From Glaciozyma antarctica PI12 (lineage: Eukaryota; Basidiomycota; Microbotryomycetes; Kriegeriales; Camptobasidiaceae): a stretch of DNA of 60,267 bases. Both the position numbers and the translations under genes were made by a program. Location of the stretch: positions 89,396 through 149,662 of the forward strand of contig KZ627147.1 of the NCBI GenBank assembly GCA_002917775.1. Reading direction: 5' to 3'. The notes beneath the pieces are model-generated. The model did no database searches and was not told the DNA's origin. It worked only from the letters and a program-made list of their open reading frames with translations. Positions 46,416 through 56,990 of the stretch are shown one piece after another (within the stretch, counting starts at the first letter, position 1; every line of letters begins with the position of its first letter).

Positions 46416-48497
46416 TTAAACCCTCCTCGAAGCCTGCTGTCCTGCGACCCCAAAAAACGCATCAGTCGACATCCTCGACAAACAACGCCTAAAGAAGAAG
46501 CGACTCACCCGCCAACAGCTTCTTCTTGTACCCCTTCATCTTGACCGTCACTCCCAAGCTCCCCTGACTCTGCTGCTGCGGCCCCACCCGATCCCTCGCA
46601 TCCGCCGCCGGAGCAACCTTGAAGCTCGCCGTGAGCATCTCCGGAATCCTCGCGTGCCTCCTCGCGATACTCTCGTTCCCACCCATGACGTCCTTCTTCG
46701 CGCTCACCGCCGCACGCCTCTGGGCTCCTCCGCCGTGAGCACCCGATTCGGCGCGAACGATCTCCTTGTCCGAGAAGGCTTTGGAGCGGCGAATGATGGG
46801 ACGCATCCAGTCTGAGACGAGCTGGTTCGCCATGCGGGCGATTGGAGGGTCAACGCGCTTGCACTTGGTGTAGAAGTAGACGATCTTGCCGAGACCGCAG
46901 GCTTTGAGGGCGGAGGTTTCGATCGAGAGCTGGGCGTCTGCGTCAGACGAGGTAGGAACGGCTGGAGGGAGTCACGTACGGTGCAGAGGGATTCGAAGAG
47001 AGCGCGTTGGATGTTGATGGCGGGGAGGGAGCGGTCGGGAAGAGGTTCGAGCCAGCGCTTCATGACTTCGAGAAGACCGTTATCGACGAGAGACTCGGCG
47101 AGGGTAGCCCTGCAAACGTACTCGTCAGTTGGATTCCTCAGAACGACGAACGAAAGAGCCAACGCACTTCTGCAGCGTCTCGACGACCCGGTCGAGCATC
47201 TTGAGCTTGTGGAACGCAAAGCTACCGCGCTCGTTCTCGTCAATGTCCTCGTTCGCCGCCGTTTCCATTTCCTGGCGCAGCTTGGTGACCATCTGATCGT
47301 TCATCAAGTCCAAGTCCTGCCAACACCGGGGTCAGCACCTCTCCGACCTCTCTACAGCGAAAGTGAACGCACGTCCTCGTCCACCCTGCCACGACCCTTC
47401 TTCCGGTTCGACTGGTTCTTTGGTCGCTTGATGATGGCCTCGATGCGAGCGTCCAAAGCTCGTCGGCGGGCTGTCGGAGGAAGGTCAGCGGGGGCAGGAG
47501 CGGTGAGCGAGCGGAGGGACGTACCGACGTCCTGATCGACCTCCTCTTCCTCCTCCTCCTCCTCGACGACGACGATGGCCTTGTTCTTCTTCTTCTTCCT
47601 GTGGAGCGAGAGAACCGAGTCAGCTCCCGTCCCTCCGTCGCGGCCTGCGTCGCGTCCTAGAGTCCTCTCCGTACACACGCTGTCCACCTCGCTCACACCA
47701 CACCATTCCCCCTCTCCCATCACACATCTACCCTCCAGCACCCCAATCGCCCTCCTCAAAGCCCCAAAAGAGCGCGCACTCACTTCCTCGGCTCCTCCTC
47801 CCCCTCCTCCCTCTCCGCCCTCTTCCCCACCTTCTTCTTAAACGTCAACCCCTTCAACGCATCCTTCTCCCCCGAATACTCTCCATCATCTCCAGTCCCT
47901 CGAACCTCCTTGTCCTCCTCCTCTTCCTCCTCCTCCTCGAGCTCTTGCTGCGCGTCTCGAAGGGGGATGGGGTCGCGAGCGGCGGGTGGGGAGGGGGCGT
48001 CGTCGTCTGTAGTGTCGAAGTTAGCTTCCTCTCCAAGGAAGGGTGGGGGAAGGACGGACCGGCTTCGACGTCGGAGAGGTCAGAGTCGCCACCGAACTGT
48101 GGGACGGGGAGAGAGGGAGTCAGTGTCAGCTGCAGTTCGTCGCCTTTGCTCGTGCTTGAGCTCCTCTAGCCCCTCCTGCCTGCCCAAACCTTTGCAAAGG
48201 AGGCCATCCTTGTCGATCGCGCCAGCGAGGCGCACCTCCAAGCCCGCCCTCCCCTCCCTCTTCCCCCGCCTCCCCTCACCCCCGCCGCCCAGGCTCCCCA
48301 CTCCACCACCCTCCTTCCCAGTCCAATCTCAGCCTGTACCGCCGCCACCCACGAGAGAGGGAGGGAGAGAGACGCCGCCCACATCACGAGAGAGAGGAAC
48401 GCACGATCTCATAGTAAGCCTCATCACGCGGTTGAGGCTCCTCCTGCTGCTCCTCCTCCTCGTGTTGCTGTTGCTGTGGTTCAGGACTGGTACTCAT
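46416..48497 (-). CDS. SPN1: Transcription elongation factor Spn1/Iws1
   Basis: Start at 48497 ([20 protein letters not shown]), a 300-nt first intron, then the acidic N-terminal half ([12 protein letters not shown], a long Glu run, [14 protein letters not shown], a Lys/Glu-rich linker). The conserved domain has [98 protein letters not shown] and [19 protein letters not shown], the TFIIS N-terminal-domain-like fold of Iws1. In yeast the factor binds Spt6 and RNA polymerase II and helps nucleosome passage and mRNA export. The end [18 protein letters not shown] is basic. Frame intact; TAA at 46416-46418. Confidence 0.93.
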
Positions 48498-48678
48498 CCC
48501 GTCGTCGTCGTCGTCGTCGTTAGAGAGAGACGGCGCGGGCGGGCGGGGGACTTGGGGCGCACTCGGGCCAGGGGGGTCGAATTTGGCCCAGGGCCGCCCG
48601 ACTCCTTCGCGAGGCTCTCTCGACGACGAAACGACTGCAAGTAACGAAGATTGTTGATATGTCACCTAGAACGTACAC

Positions 48679-51079
48679 CTAAACGACCACAGTCTCGACC
48701 ACCGGTTTCTCATGCTTAACCTCCACCTCCGAAAAGCTCTGCGGTTCCTCGGTCGTCTCACTCCCACCCCGATGCACCCGCTCATGCTGCTCATGCTCCA
48801 TGAGCTCATCGGGGGAAGAGCGGTAGTTCCCCTCAAGGTCACGTTGGAGGCAGGCGTAGTCATCTGCATTGCGGTGTCAGTGCTGTAAGGGAGAGGGGGA
48901 GAGGGAAGGACGAACAGGCCCATTCTCCGCATTGATCCTCGTCGACTCCGACGATTTCGCCCTCTTCTGAGCAGCGGAATTGGCAGTACTGTGCGAGAGG
49001 TTAGTATCGATCGTTCGGAGAAGTGGAGAGGACGAACGGGAATGTGATCGATGATGAACATGAGAGCGTACGAGACGACAAAGGTCCATCCGAAGCAGGC
49101 GCAAACCCACGCGAGCTGGTATCCGACTGTGCTCGCAGATGCATCAGCTCTCCCCCAGGTTCTCGAGAGCGAGGAACGCACCCTGGACGTAGTTGCCGTC
49201 GAGCCATCCACCAGGAATGACCGAGAACGCGTCGTTGGCGGTGACGGAAGCTGTTGGGCGGATCAGCTCGTGCCCAGAAACTAGAACGAAAACTAGTACG
49301 CACATTGAGCAAAGACGCCAGTGAAGACGAGGCCGACGATACCGGCGACTCCGTGACAAGCGTAAATCTGCGTTCCATCTTTCGTCAGCGAGATTCCGGG
49401 AGATGCGGAAAGGCGACGCACATCCATCGCGTCGTCGAAACGGAACCAGCCCTTGAGACTTGTGAGGATGTTGGAAATGACCGCCGCCACAACGCCAATG
49501 AAGACCGCCGGACCCGCCGAGATGAATCCAGCCGCAGGCGTCTACGAAAACGTCAGCTCGCTACCCCTTCGATGAACGGGCCAACGACTCACAATAGCCA
49601 CAAGTCCCACGATCGCGCCCGTGCAGAATCCCACCGCACTCCACTTCTTCTCGAGTCGGTAATCCATGAACATCCACGTCAATCCACCCATTGACCCAGC
49701 GAGGTTCGTGTTGACGATCGCGAGGGCTGCTTTGATGTTCGCGGCGAAGGAGGACCCCCCGTTGAAGCCCAGCCAGCCGACCCAGAGGAGCGTGGTGCCG
49801 AGGAGGATGTGCCTGGTCAATTTCGGGGGTTAGCGAGTGGGAGAGAGGGAAGGGACGGGGACGTACGAGATGTTGTGAGGCTTGTAGGCGAGACGCTCGG
49901 TGCCGAATCCGCGACGCTTGCCTACGCAGATCGTTAGCGACGCGCTCCAGGAGAGAGAAATGAAGGAACGCACCGAGGTAGATCGAGTACACCAACCCAG
50001 TCACTCCCGAGCAAATCTCAACGGGTAGCATAATCGAGCATAATCGAGAACACCGAGCTTGAACGCCCACCCCTCGGGCGCCCAAATCCAGTGCGTAATA
50101 GGCGCATAGACGAGGGTACTCCAGCAAAAGACAAAGATGCACGCCGGTCCGACCCTCCCTCGCTCTGCTGCTGCGCCGATAGAGATGGCGGGAACGAGGC
50201 AGGCGAACATCTGTTGGTAGACGAAGTAGACGATTTGAGGGACCTTGTTGTTCGCTTGAGGGACGGGTTGCTCGAGGACGTTCATCATACCAAAGAATTT
50301 GAGGTCGCCGAGGAAGGGGCCACCGGTGGGGGAGAAGGTGAGGGAGTAGCCGATGAAGAACCACTGTGGGAGAGTGTTAGCGAGCGATACGAGGAGGCGG
50401 GAGAGGCGCGCGACGCACTTGGAAGGAGATGATGGCGGTACAAGAGAAGAGCGAGAAGTCAAGAGCGTGAGAGCGTTCTTCCTTCGTACGAGACCCGAGT
50501 AGAGGTACCTGAACGCAGCGAAATCTCGTCAGCTTCCCGCCCAGGCGTATCTCTTATCTCCTCAATCTCGACGCACCCGAGTCCCGGAATCATGAGCCTG
50601 TCGAAAGCACCTCGTTAGTTTCCTGTCCACGGTTAAAGCCTGTAAAGGCAGAGGAGAAGGAACGCACCAGACCAAGGCAGTGCAGGTCAAAATCCAAGCG
50701 ACTGTTCCGAACGGGATCACAATCAGCCTCGGCCCCCTCCTCACCAACACAAAGAGAATGGAACGCACTGTCTCCAGCATCGTACGCCACCACCGTGCCA
50801 TCCCTAATACACCACCAGGAACGAATCAGCTCCAATCCACCAACGCGGGCAAGTCAGGAACGCACGGCATCGTCGCGATCAAGTCCGTCCCAGCGGGGTT
50901 GATAGCGTACGCCGCTCCCGCTGCAATCGAGGAGCCCTCGCCTACGAGCATGCCATATCTGCAGACGAACGGGGGAGTCAGCTGAGCCTTGAGGTGGCGC
51001 CGGGGACCAGCCCATCTGGGATCGGAAATCCCTTATCGCGGGCGTTGGTGAGGAAGGGGACGTACGTGAGGTTTGCCAT
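48679..51079 (-). CDS. Ammonium transporter (AMT/MEP family) with two frame breaks
   Basis: Very many small exons. The order is MANLT, YGMLVGEGSSIAAGAAYAIN, DGTVVAYDAGD, AWILTCTALVWLMIPGLG, YLYSGLVRRKNALTL, DFSLFSCTAIISFQWFFIGY, QQMFACLVPAISIGAAAERG, WSTLVYAPITHWIWAPEGW, ICSGVTGLVYSIYLG, GTTLLWVGWLGFNGGSSFAA, GSMGGLTWMFMDYRLEKKWS, CHGVAGIVGLVFTGVFAQ and a hydrophilic tail with poly-Val end. The His pair of the conduction pore (THW and CHGV regions) is present. The frame shifts near 50460 and again at 50028-50047, where a 10-base direct duplication stands in place of the conserved Gly-Gly-Thr after VLDYA. Either the copy is damaged or the consensus is wrong. Such transporters import NH4+ at the plasma membrane and are nitrogen-repressed. 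Confidence 0.88.
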
Positions 51080-52809
51080 GGGCTGTTTGTAGTCTTCTGC
51101 TTGTTCTGGTTACGGTAAGAGCGGAGGAGTGAGGGGGAAGATAGGTCGTACGAGAGGGGGGATAGTGTAGGAGGAAGAAAGCCTGTCAGCGCGAAGGACT
51201 TTCGAATCCTGTCGTTCCGATATGCGCCTGGGCCAACTGATTTGTCCTCCTCGAAGACGTCCGATAGTCTTCATAGGGCGTCGCTGGGAGGCTCAGATGG
51301 CCTCAACGACCGTAAGAAAGAGAAAGAGGAACGCTCAAACTCTTTCAGCGTGGCGCCGTCACCTCCCCAGTTTGCCCCACTCCAACATTCTCTCGATTGG
51401 GATAAAACCGCTGCGATAAGGGCTTAGCACGGCTTGTTTTCTCGCTTTCTCCTCGTGTTGCGAGTCTTGGACGCGATCCTTCGAGGCTATCAACGATGGA
51501 CTGACTTGGTACTGCTGGGCCGAGGAGGAACACTCCGATCCAGTTCTACCACCTCTGAGCGACCATTCAAGGCTGCAGCAAGGCTGTTTTTGGATACGCC
51601 AGATCCATTCTTCGCTGTAGCGCGGTTCAGAGTAGCTTCAACGGTTCCATTCCAATTCGTATTCGCATTCCGTGTGCGCTTTTTGCGAGAGCTGCCCGCG
51701 ATGGCTTATTTTTTGAGCTGGCGGATCTCCGCGGAGCTCGCTGCGCAACTCGCTTTCTCCTCCGACTTGTCCTCTTTGGCTGGACGGAAGAGAGTGCTCC
51801 TGCCACTTGGACTGTGATTACTACCGCGTTTAACAAGGCAGAGCGGGAGCGACGAGCGAGCGAGCAAAGCCGGACTCGTCAAAGACAACCGCGCGTCGTG
51901 CGATACAGCAGCTGTTCCCTCGTTGCTCTCCACTAGACCTGAGGATTGGGTTGAAGTACTCGCTCTTTTCCATCGTGAAGTCAAATCGAAAGCGAGAGCA
52001 GAAGTCCGAGGATACCAGCAAGTCCGAGGAAGTGGGAGCAAATCCCGAGGAAATCGAGGAGCATTCCTCTCTCTCCGCACCTCTCTCTCTCTCAGTCGCT
52101 CACTCGGTGCATTAGTCCAAGTTCGTTCACGGTGAGCTATCGCACTCTCTCAGCTCCCAGGTCTCCTCAAAGGAGTTTGAGACCTCCTCGGACTCCCTCG
52201 GAGGCCGTCCTTGCGCAAGGATGATTAACAGCTCATTCTACTCAAGATTCCTGAATTGCGGGCTCTGTTACCTCTCATATGGAGACAGACCTAACTGCAG
52301 CTGAGCGCAAGGCGTCCTCCCAGGCGCAACAGTCTTCAAACCTCGCTCGCCCGGAGCTCGCGCTGACGCCGCTTTCTCTCTCTCCTGCAGGATTCAGGCC
52401 AATCCTCAGACTTGTCACTCCTTTCTCTGACTCCGCGCGACGTACCTGATCTCTCTGAGCGTGCAGGTCACGGCGTTGATTCCTTGCGAAGGTCCCCGTT
52501 CAAGCTCTGCAAACGGGGAGGTGCGTCTCCTCGCCTGTAGAGAATGACTGTAAGCTTGTTCGGGCAGATTTTAGAGCCTGAATGGACAGCTACAGCACGG
52601 GGAGGAAATCAACAAAGCCCCGTCATCGTCGCAGCAGGACTCAACAAGTTCCGTCGCCGGGTCCCCAGCCTCTCTCCCTCCTACCACACACCCGCCACCA
52701 CACCACACCAGGCCGCCCTCCGTACTCGCCCATAAACTCCTCCAGCAGTCCTCCTCTCGACCTCCGCCCCTCGAACCAGCCAACGCCAACGCAGGACCAG
52801 CCACCTCAA
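51080..52809. promoter_or_regulatory. Long intergenic region, ammonium-transporter promoter side
   Basis: About 1.7 kb has no supported gene. Near the transporter, GATA-type sequences occur (CGATAAG at about 51414-51420, GGGATAAAA at about 51400, AGATAGG at about 51140). These would suit nitrogen-regulated GATA factors (AreA/Nit2 type) but are also frequent by chance. At 51991-52063 short repeats of TCCGAGGA occur, and at 52159-52185 a 7-base inverted repeat AGGTCTC/GAGACCT. A 127-residue + frame at 51434-51817 has no motif and is not called. Confidence 0.4.
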
Positions 52810-53699
52810 ATGACGAACTTCGAACAAACACCCACCGCTCCCGCAGCTCCAGCAGCAGTCACAGCGCCCTCGGCAACTTCCCCAACCTCCGCAACCGCAG
52901 AGACCGCCGCACCCACCGGCAGGCCGCGCTCCTCGACCCTCGACAAACTCAAGTCGATCCTCCACCTCCCCTCCTCCGAGCCCTCCTCCTCCTCCACCAC
53001 GCCCGCCACCACCGCCCCGCTTGATTACACCTCCACGTCCTCCTCTACCGCCTCCACAACCTCTGACGAGAAGGAGTTCGTCCCTACCCTCGAGCATCCC
53101 ACCGCGCCGAACCCGAACGACGTCCGGTTCGAATTACGCGAAGTGCAAGCCCAGCACGAGGCTGCTGAAGCAGAGGCAGATCAGCATATCCGTACGTTCC
53201 TCTCACTCAGCGCGGGAGGGATTAGAGCTGACATGAGGAACGCAGGCGACCGCGAAGCCGACGAACGCCTTTCCGGCGGCTCAACAGGCACCGGCGGACC
53301 CGTCTCCCTCTCGCGCATGTCCTCTCTCGGTCGCCGACCCTCTCTCGGCGTCGCAGCCGGAAAAGAGCGCAAGCGACACCCGCACGGCGCGCATGGGATC
53401 TCGAGCGGGGGATTGGCGGCGGTAGGAGGGGCGTTAGGAGGGGGTGGAGGGGAGTTGATGTATGGGGCTGGAGAACCGGATATGGCGGGGGTTACGAGGA
53501 TTCCGGAGAGTGAGTTGAGGCCGAGGGCGGAGAGGATGGAGCATACGGCGACGAGGCCTAGTGATCCTAATGATCCCAATGTGAGTCCTTCTCGAGAGGT
53601 GGTTCTGCTGGGGAGAGGGAGCTGATGTGGTTATGGATTGCGCAGAGCATGGATGGTGCGCCTGATGAGACGTCGGCTGGAGATGATTTGGCGCTCTGA
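52810..53699 (+). CDS. Unrecognised Ser/Thr/Pro/Ala-rich protein
   Basis: Three exons: 52810-53191 (about), about 53247-53580 and 53646-53699, all in phase. The start MTNFEQTPTAPAAPAAVTAP opens a low-complexity region with STLDKLKSILHLPSS (a short amphipathic helix) and long Ser/Thr runs. FVPTLEHPTAPNPNDVRFEL and REVQAQHEAAEAEADQHIRD form the only well-ordered looking helix. A Gly-rich part (GGLAAVGGALGGGGGE) and an acidic end follow. No signal peptide or membrane helix is visible. It looks like an intrinsically disordered regulatory protein; I cannot name a family. Part of the region immediately upstream is also open in frame, so an earlier start is possible. Confidence 0.58.
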
Positions 53700-54468
53700 G
53701 GAGGAGGGAAGGTGTACGGCTGTCGCGAGGAATGGACTATCAATGTTGCGGTTTCGGCGTCGCGTTGAGAGACTGGTCTGCTCTTCAGCTGTTTACTCTC
53801 CGTGTCCTCTTTCAGACGCCTTGCGCCGTTATCACCTCGGACTTTCGACCAGCAGCCGTTGGGGGGGGGGGGGGGGGGGGGCGAAGAGGGGGTGGGAGGG
53901 GAGGGGCGGGAGGAGGGTGGGGAAGAAGGCGCGGGAGGAGGTGGCTTTCGCTGCGTCGTCGGGGATGGGTGCGGATGCGTTCGAACCTGTCCTGTGTGCC
54001 TCGACTTCGGAGACGGCGACGGCTGGAGTGGGGGACGGCGGCGGGAGTGGGGACGACGGGAAGGGAGAGCTGCCGAAGGAGTTCTTGTCGGTGTTCCTTG
54101 AGACGGGGTTTGATCCGTTAGAGTTCTCGAGCGTGGGAGTAGGGGTGGGGAGGGAAGGAGGGGAGATGGGGGAGAGCAGCCACTACTTGCCCGAGTCGGG
54201 GGCCCAGGGCGGAGCGCGGGAGGTGCCTTGGATAGCTTGAAAGTAATCGCAGTGTGTTGGTGGTGAGGAAGATTGGGAGAGGGTCGGGAGAGAGAGCAGA
54301 GGTTCGTCGAGGGGGAGGAGCAGAGCAGTGGGACTGGGCAGAGAGATCGAGATCCCGACTAAGCTGGTGGTACATGGCGTTGTTTTCTTCAGGGATATCG
54401 GTAGCAGAGGGTATATCGAGTAGCGTCGGTGGAGAGTCGGGAGGCGGAGGGAGGGGAGGTGGTCGAGC
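53700..54468. other. Region between convergent genes, unclear coding
   Basis: Open frames run on both strands, Ser/Pro-rich on the minus strand and Gly/Glu-rich on the plus strand. All read through a 21-base G homopolymer, so their continuity cannot be trusted. No motif or intron structure supports either. Confidence 0.4.
53861..53881 (+). repeat. 21-base G homopolymer
   Basis: An uninterrupted G tract, the longest in the window. Others lie at 42940-42956 (17 G) and 11246-11255 (10 G). Such tracts are prone to length error and could form G-quadruplexes. Confidence 0.95.
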
Positions 54469-55002
54469 TCAACCCATCTGGTCTGCGAAGGCGTCCAGGT
54501 CGGATGCCAGAGGCTTCTGCTTTGCCCGAGCGTCGACAATCATCCTGCGTGGCTCCTCCGTCAGCTCCCTCGTCCCTCATCCTCCCCCAGAGAGCGTACG
54601 CACCGAGAATCCACCCGCACATCCTCTCCCTCGACCTGAACTGCTGCACGCGGAATCTTGGCGTCCACCACCTGCGTCCGTACTCTGGTTAGCTTTGTCC
54701 CCCTCCTGGACCCGTAGGAGACCCGCGCACATAGTGGTTATCGCAATGAGGGCAGTACTCGTCCGCGTCCTCGTACACGGCCATGTCCTTCCTGAACGCC
54801 TTCTTGCACTTCTTGCAGAGGAACACCATCTCAGTCGTCTTGGCGAGGGGGTGATCCGACTGCTCTGCGTGGCATTCAGGGCACTGTGGGAGGCGGTGAG
54901 TCTGGAGAGGCGCGTGAGTCTGGAGAGGAGACGCACGTCGAACCACTTTTTGCAGCAGGGAGCGCGGACTGAGACTTGCTGGTTGAGGATGTGCTTGCAC
55001 AT
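54469..55002 (-). CDS. HOT13: CHY-type zinc protein, HOT13-like
   Basis: Four exons (54937-55002, 54731-54883, 54604-54671, 54469-54544) give 120 residues, the size of yeast Hot13. The sequence opens MCKHILNQQVSVRAPCCKKW, then FDCPECHAEQSDHPL, MVFLCKKCKKAF, EDADEYCPHCDNHYV: the CxH...CC...CxxCH...CxxC...CxxC zinc-ligand pattern of the CHY domain. The C-terminus (DARAKQKPLASDLDAFADQM) is hydrophilic. In yeast Hot13 is an intermembrane-space protein that strips zinc from Mia40 and helps small-Tim assembly. The frame stays open upstream of 55002, so a slightly longer N-terminus is possible. Its start is only 141 bases from that of RAD1 on the other strand. Confidence 0.85.
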
Positions 55003-55143
55003 GCTGGGAGTCGACTCTGAGCCTGGTGGGTGGGGTGGAGCTGTACTTGGGTGGGAGTGATGCGGCGGAAGAAGGGGATCGCGTCCTGGTCTTCTTCCTT
55101 TGTCTCCTCCCCTCTGCTCCCGGTGGTGAATGCTGCTCTGAAG
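55003..55143. promoter_or_regulatory. Short bidirectional promoter HOT13 / RAD1
   Basis: 141 bases separate the divergent start codons. Nothing more specific can be read. Confidence 0.5.
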
Positions 55144-56678
55144 ATGGCTACACAAGAGGTGCGCACTCGTTCACTCCTGCTGAACGCGTAGCTAACAGCA
55201 CCGCAAGATCCTAATCGCCACCGTGACCGATGTCCGACCCCTCGCGTCCATGCTCCGAGCTCTCAGCTTCAGATCCGTAGGACCCAGCTCCCAGCTCTCT
55301 CTTAAGCCCAGCTAACTCTCCTTCCACGCACAGAAAGCCGTGGTCGACATTCAAGCTCACGGGATCAAGCTCACAGTGGAGGAAGGTCGCTCCATCCAAG
55401 GTCCGTCCACTCCTCCTCGTCCCTCACCAGCAGCCACAGCTAACCTGCACTCAGCCAACGCCTACCTCGGCTGCGCCTCCTTTGCGACGTACGAGTTCAA
55501 CTCCCCTCTCGTCACCCCCGCCTCTCCCGCCCCCGACTCACTTGACACGACCTCCGAAGCGACCTTTGGCATCTCCCTCTCGACCTTCCTCGAGTGCCTC
55601 AACATCTTTGGGAACGCGACACAGGCGGGAGGAGCGGATAGGGGTAAGGAGGATAGGTTCCGGAAGGGGAGGAGGGACGATGGGGAGAGGGTACAGTTGG
55701 AGGGAGCGAGTGGCAAGGTTACGAGTTTGAGGATGAGCTACAAGGGGGAGGGAGAACCGCTGGTGTTGTTGTGAGTCGGGATCTTTACAGAGGTGTGATT
55801 GGTGTGGGGGTTCGAGGAGCTGATCTGTTGGGACGCAGGACGCAGGCTTCGGGGGATAGTTACGCGCTGCGAGATCACGACGTACGAGCCGGACGCGCTG
55901 ATGGATCTTCCGTTCGACGACGACTTGAAGGTCCAAAAGCTCATCATGAAGGTGCTTTCCCTGTTCCCCATTAGCCTGCGAACCTTGGCTGAGTCCCTTG
56001 CACCCCGCAGTCGGAATGGCTTCGCGACGCTCTCGCAGAGATCGACTCTACTTCCGAGAAGCTCACCATCACCTTCTCCCCTGCGGAGCATGCACCAACA
56101 CCGTACAACCGTTACGCGAATTCGAGGAAGAAGGGAGACGTCGATGAGGGCGGAGGAGGTACGCCGACGTTCAGGCTCGAGTCGGTTGGAGTGCTCGGTA
56201 GTGCAGAGGTTCGTTGACAGGCTTTATGCTGGCCGGATGGAGCTGATGTGATTCACGCAGATGGACTACCCGAACGACCGCGACGTGTTGGAGATGTTCG
56301 AATGCGAGCACCTAATCGTGAATACGTGCGTTTATTCTCGCTCGCGCAGTCCGAATAGCGCTGACGTTGACTTTGCAGGTACAAGTTTAAGCACATTCAG
56401 CTCACGACTCGAGCCCTCATCGCGTCCAGCAAAACGGTTCGAACGCGTTCGTCCGCATTTCAAACTCGTCGCTCATCCCTCTCCTACGCGCAGTCGATCC
56501 GAACCGCCGAGGACGGACTCATTTCCTTCCAGTTCATGATCCCGCTCTCGCGATCCAAGACAGGCGAGTCCAAGGATGGTTTCGTCGAGTTCCTGGTCAG
56601 TCGCTCTCGTGCTTTTGCGAAGGTCCTCGGGGCTGATTCGCGCGCTCGCAGTGTGTTCCGCTCGATGTGGACTACTAG
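55144..56678 (+). CDS. RAD1: Checkpoint clamp (9-1-1) subunit Rad1
   Basis: Exon 1 is 15 nt (55144-55158). The following exons give ILIATVTDVRPLASMLRALS, KAVVDIQAHGIKLTVEEGRS, ANAYLGCASFATYEFNSP, FGISLSTFLECLNIFGNATQ, GIVTRCEITTYEPDALMDLP, SEWLRDALAEIDSTSEKLTI, MDYPNDRDVLEMFECEHLIV, YKFKHIQLTTRALIASSKTS and GFVEFLCVPLDVDY, the PCNA-like fold of Rad1/Rec1/Ddc1-partner proteins. With Rad9 and Hus1 it is loaded at damaged DNA by the Rad17-RFC complex to activate ATR-type kinases. Residues between them fit known spacing, and all introns are in phase. TAG at 56676-56678. Confidence 0.92.
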
Positions 56679-56990
56679 CTTTTTGCAGTGATGTGTGTGC
56701 ATGGCGTGCGTTCGTGCAATGTTGTCAGAATTTCGCTTGCGACGATGGTCCTCGGAGGAGACTTCTGGCGTTCGACGTGGGCTTTGCTTGACCTTCCTCC
56801 TCCTGCATGGACAAGGTTCGTTAGTGACTTGAGCAGCATTCCTGAGCTGCTTCAGCCCTTCGACGTCGATACCCACGGCTTTGGTCGCCATCAACTCAAT
56901 TCAAGGTTTGCTCTCAGGGGGGTTCTCGGCGCACGCAACTCGCTCCCATTTGCGAGGGATGATAGGGGGGCGGTGAGGCCGAACTGTGCG
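56679..56990. other. Intergenic or unidentified 5' exon region
   Basis: Open frame runs into the next gene from the left, and an exon upstream of 56991 cannot be excluded. I see no motif. Confidence 0.4.

Noticed and set aside
51434-51817. 127-residue open frame upstream of the ammonium transporter
   Set aside because: No motif, no introns and no support on comparison with typical genes of this window.
53638-54240. 200-residue Gly-rich open frame on the + strand
   Set aside because: Reads through the 21-base G tract and overlaps the end of the preceding gene in another frame.
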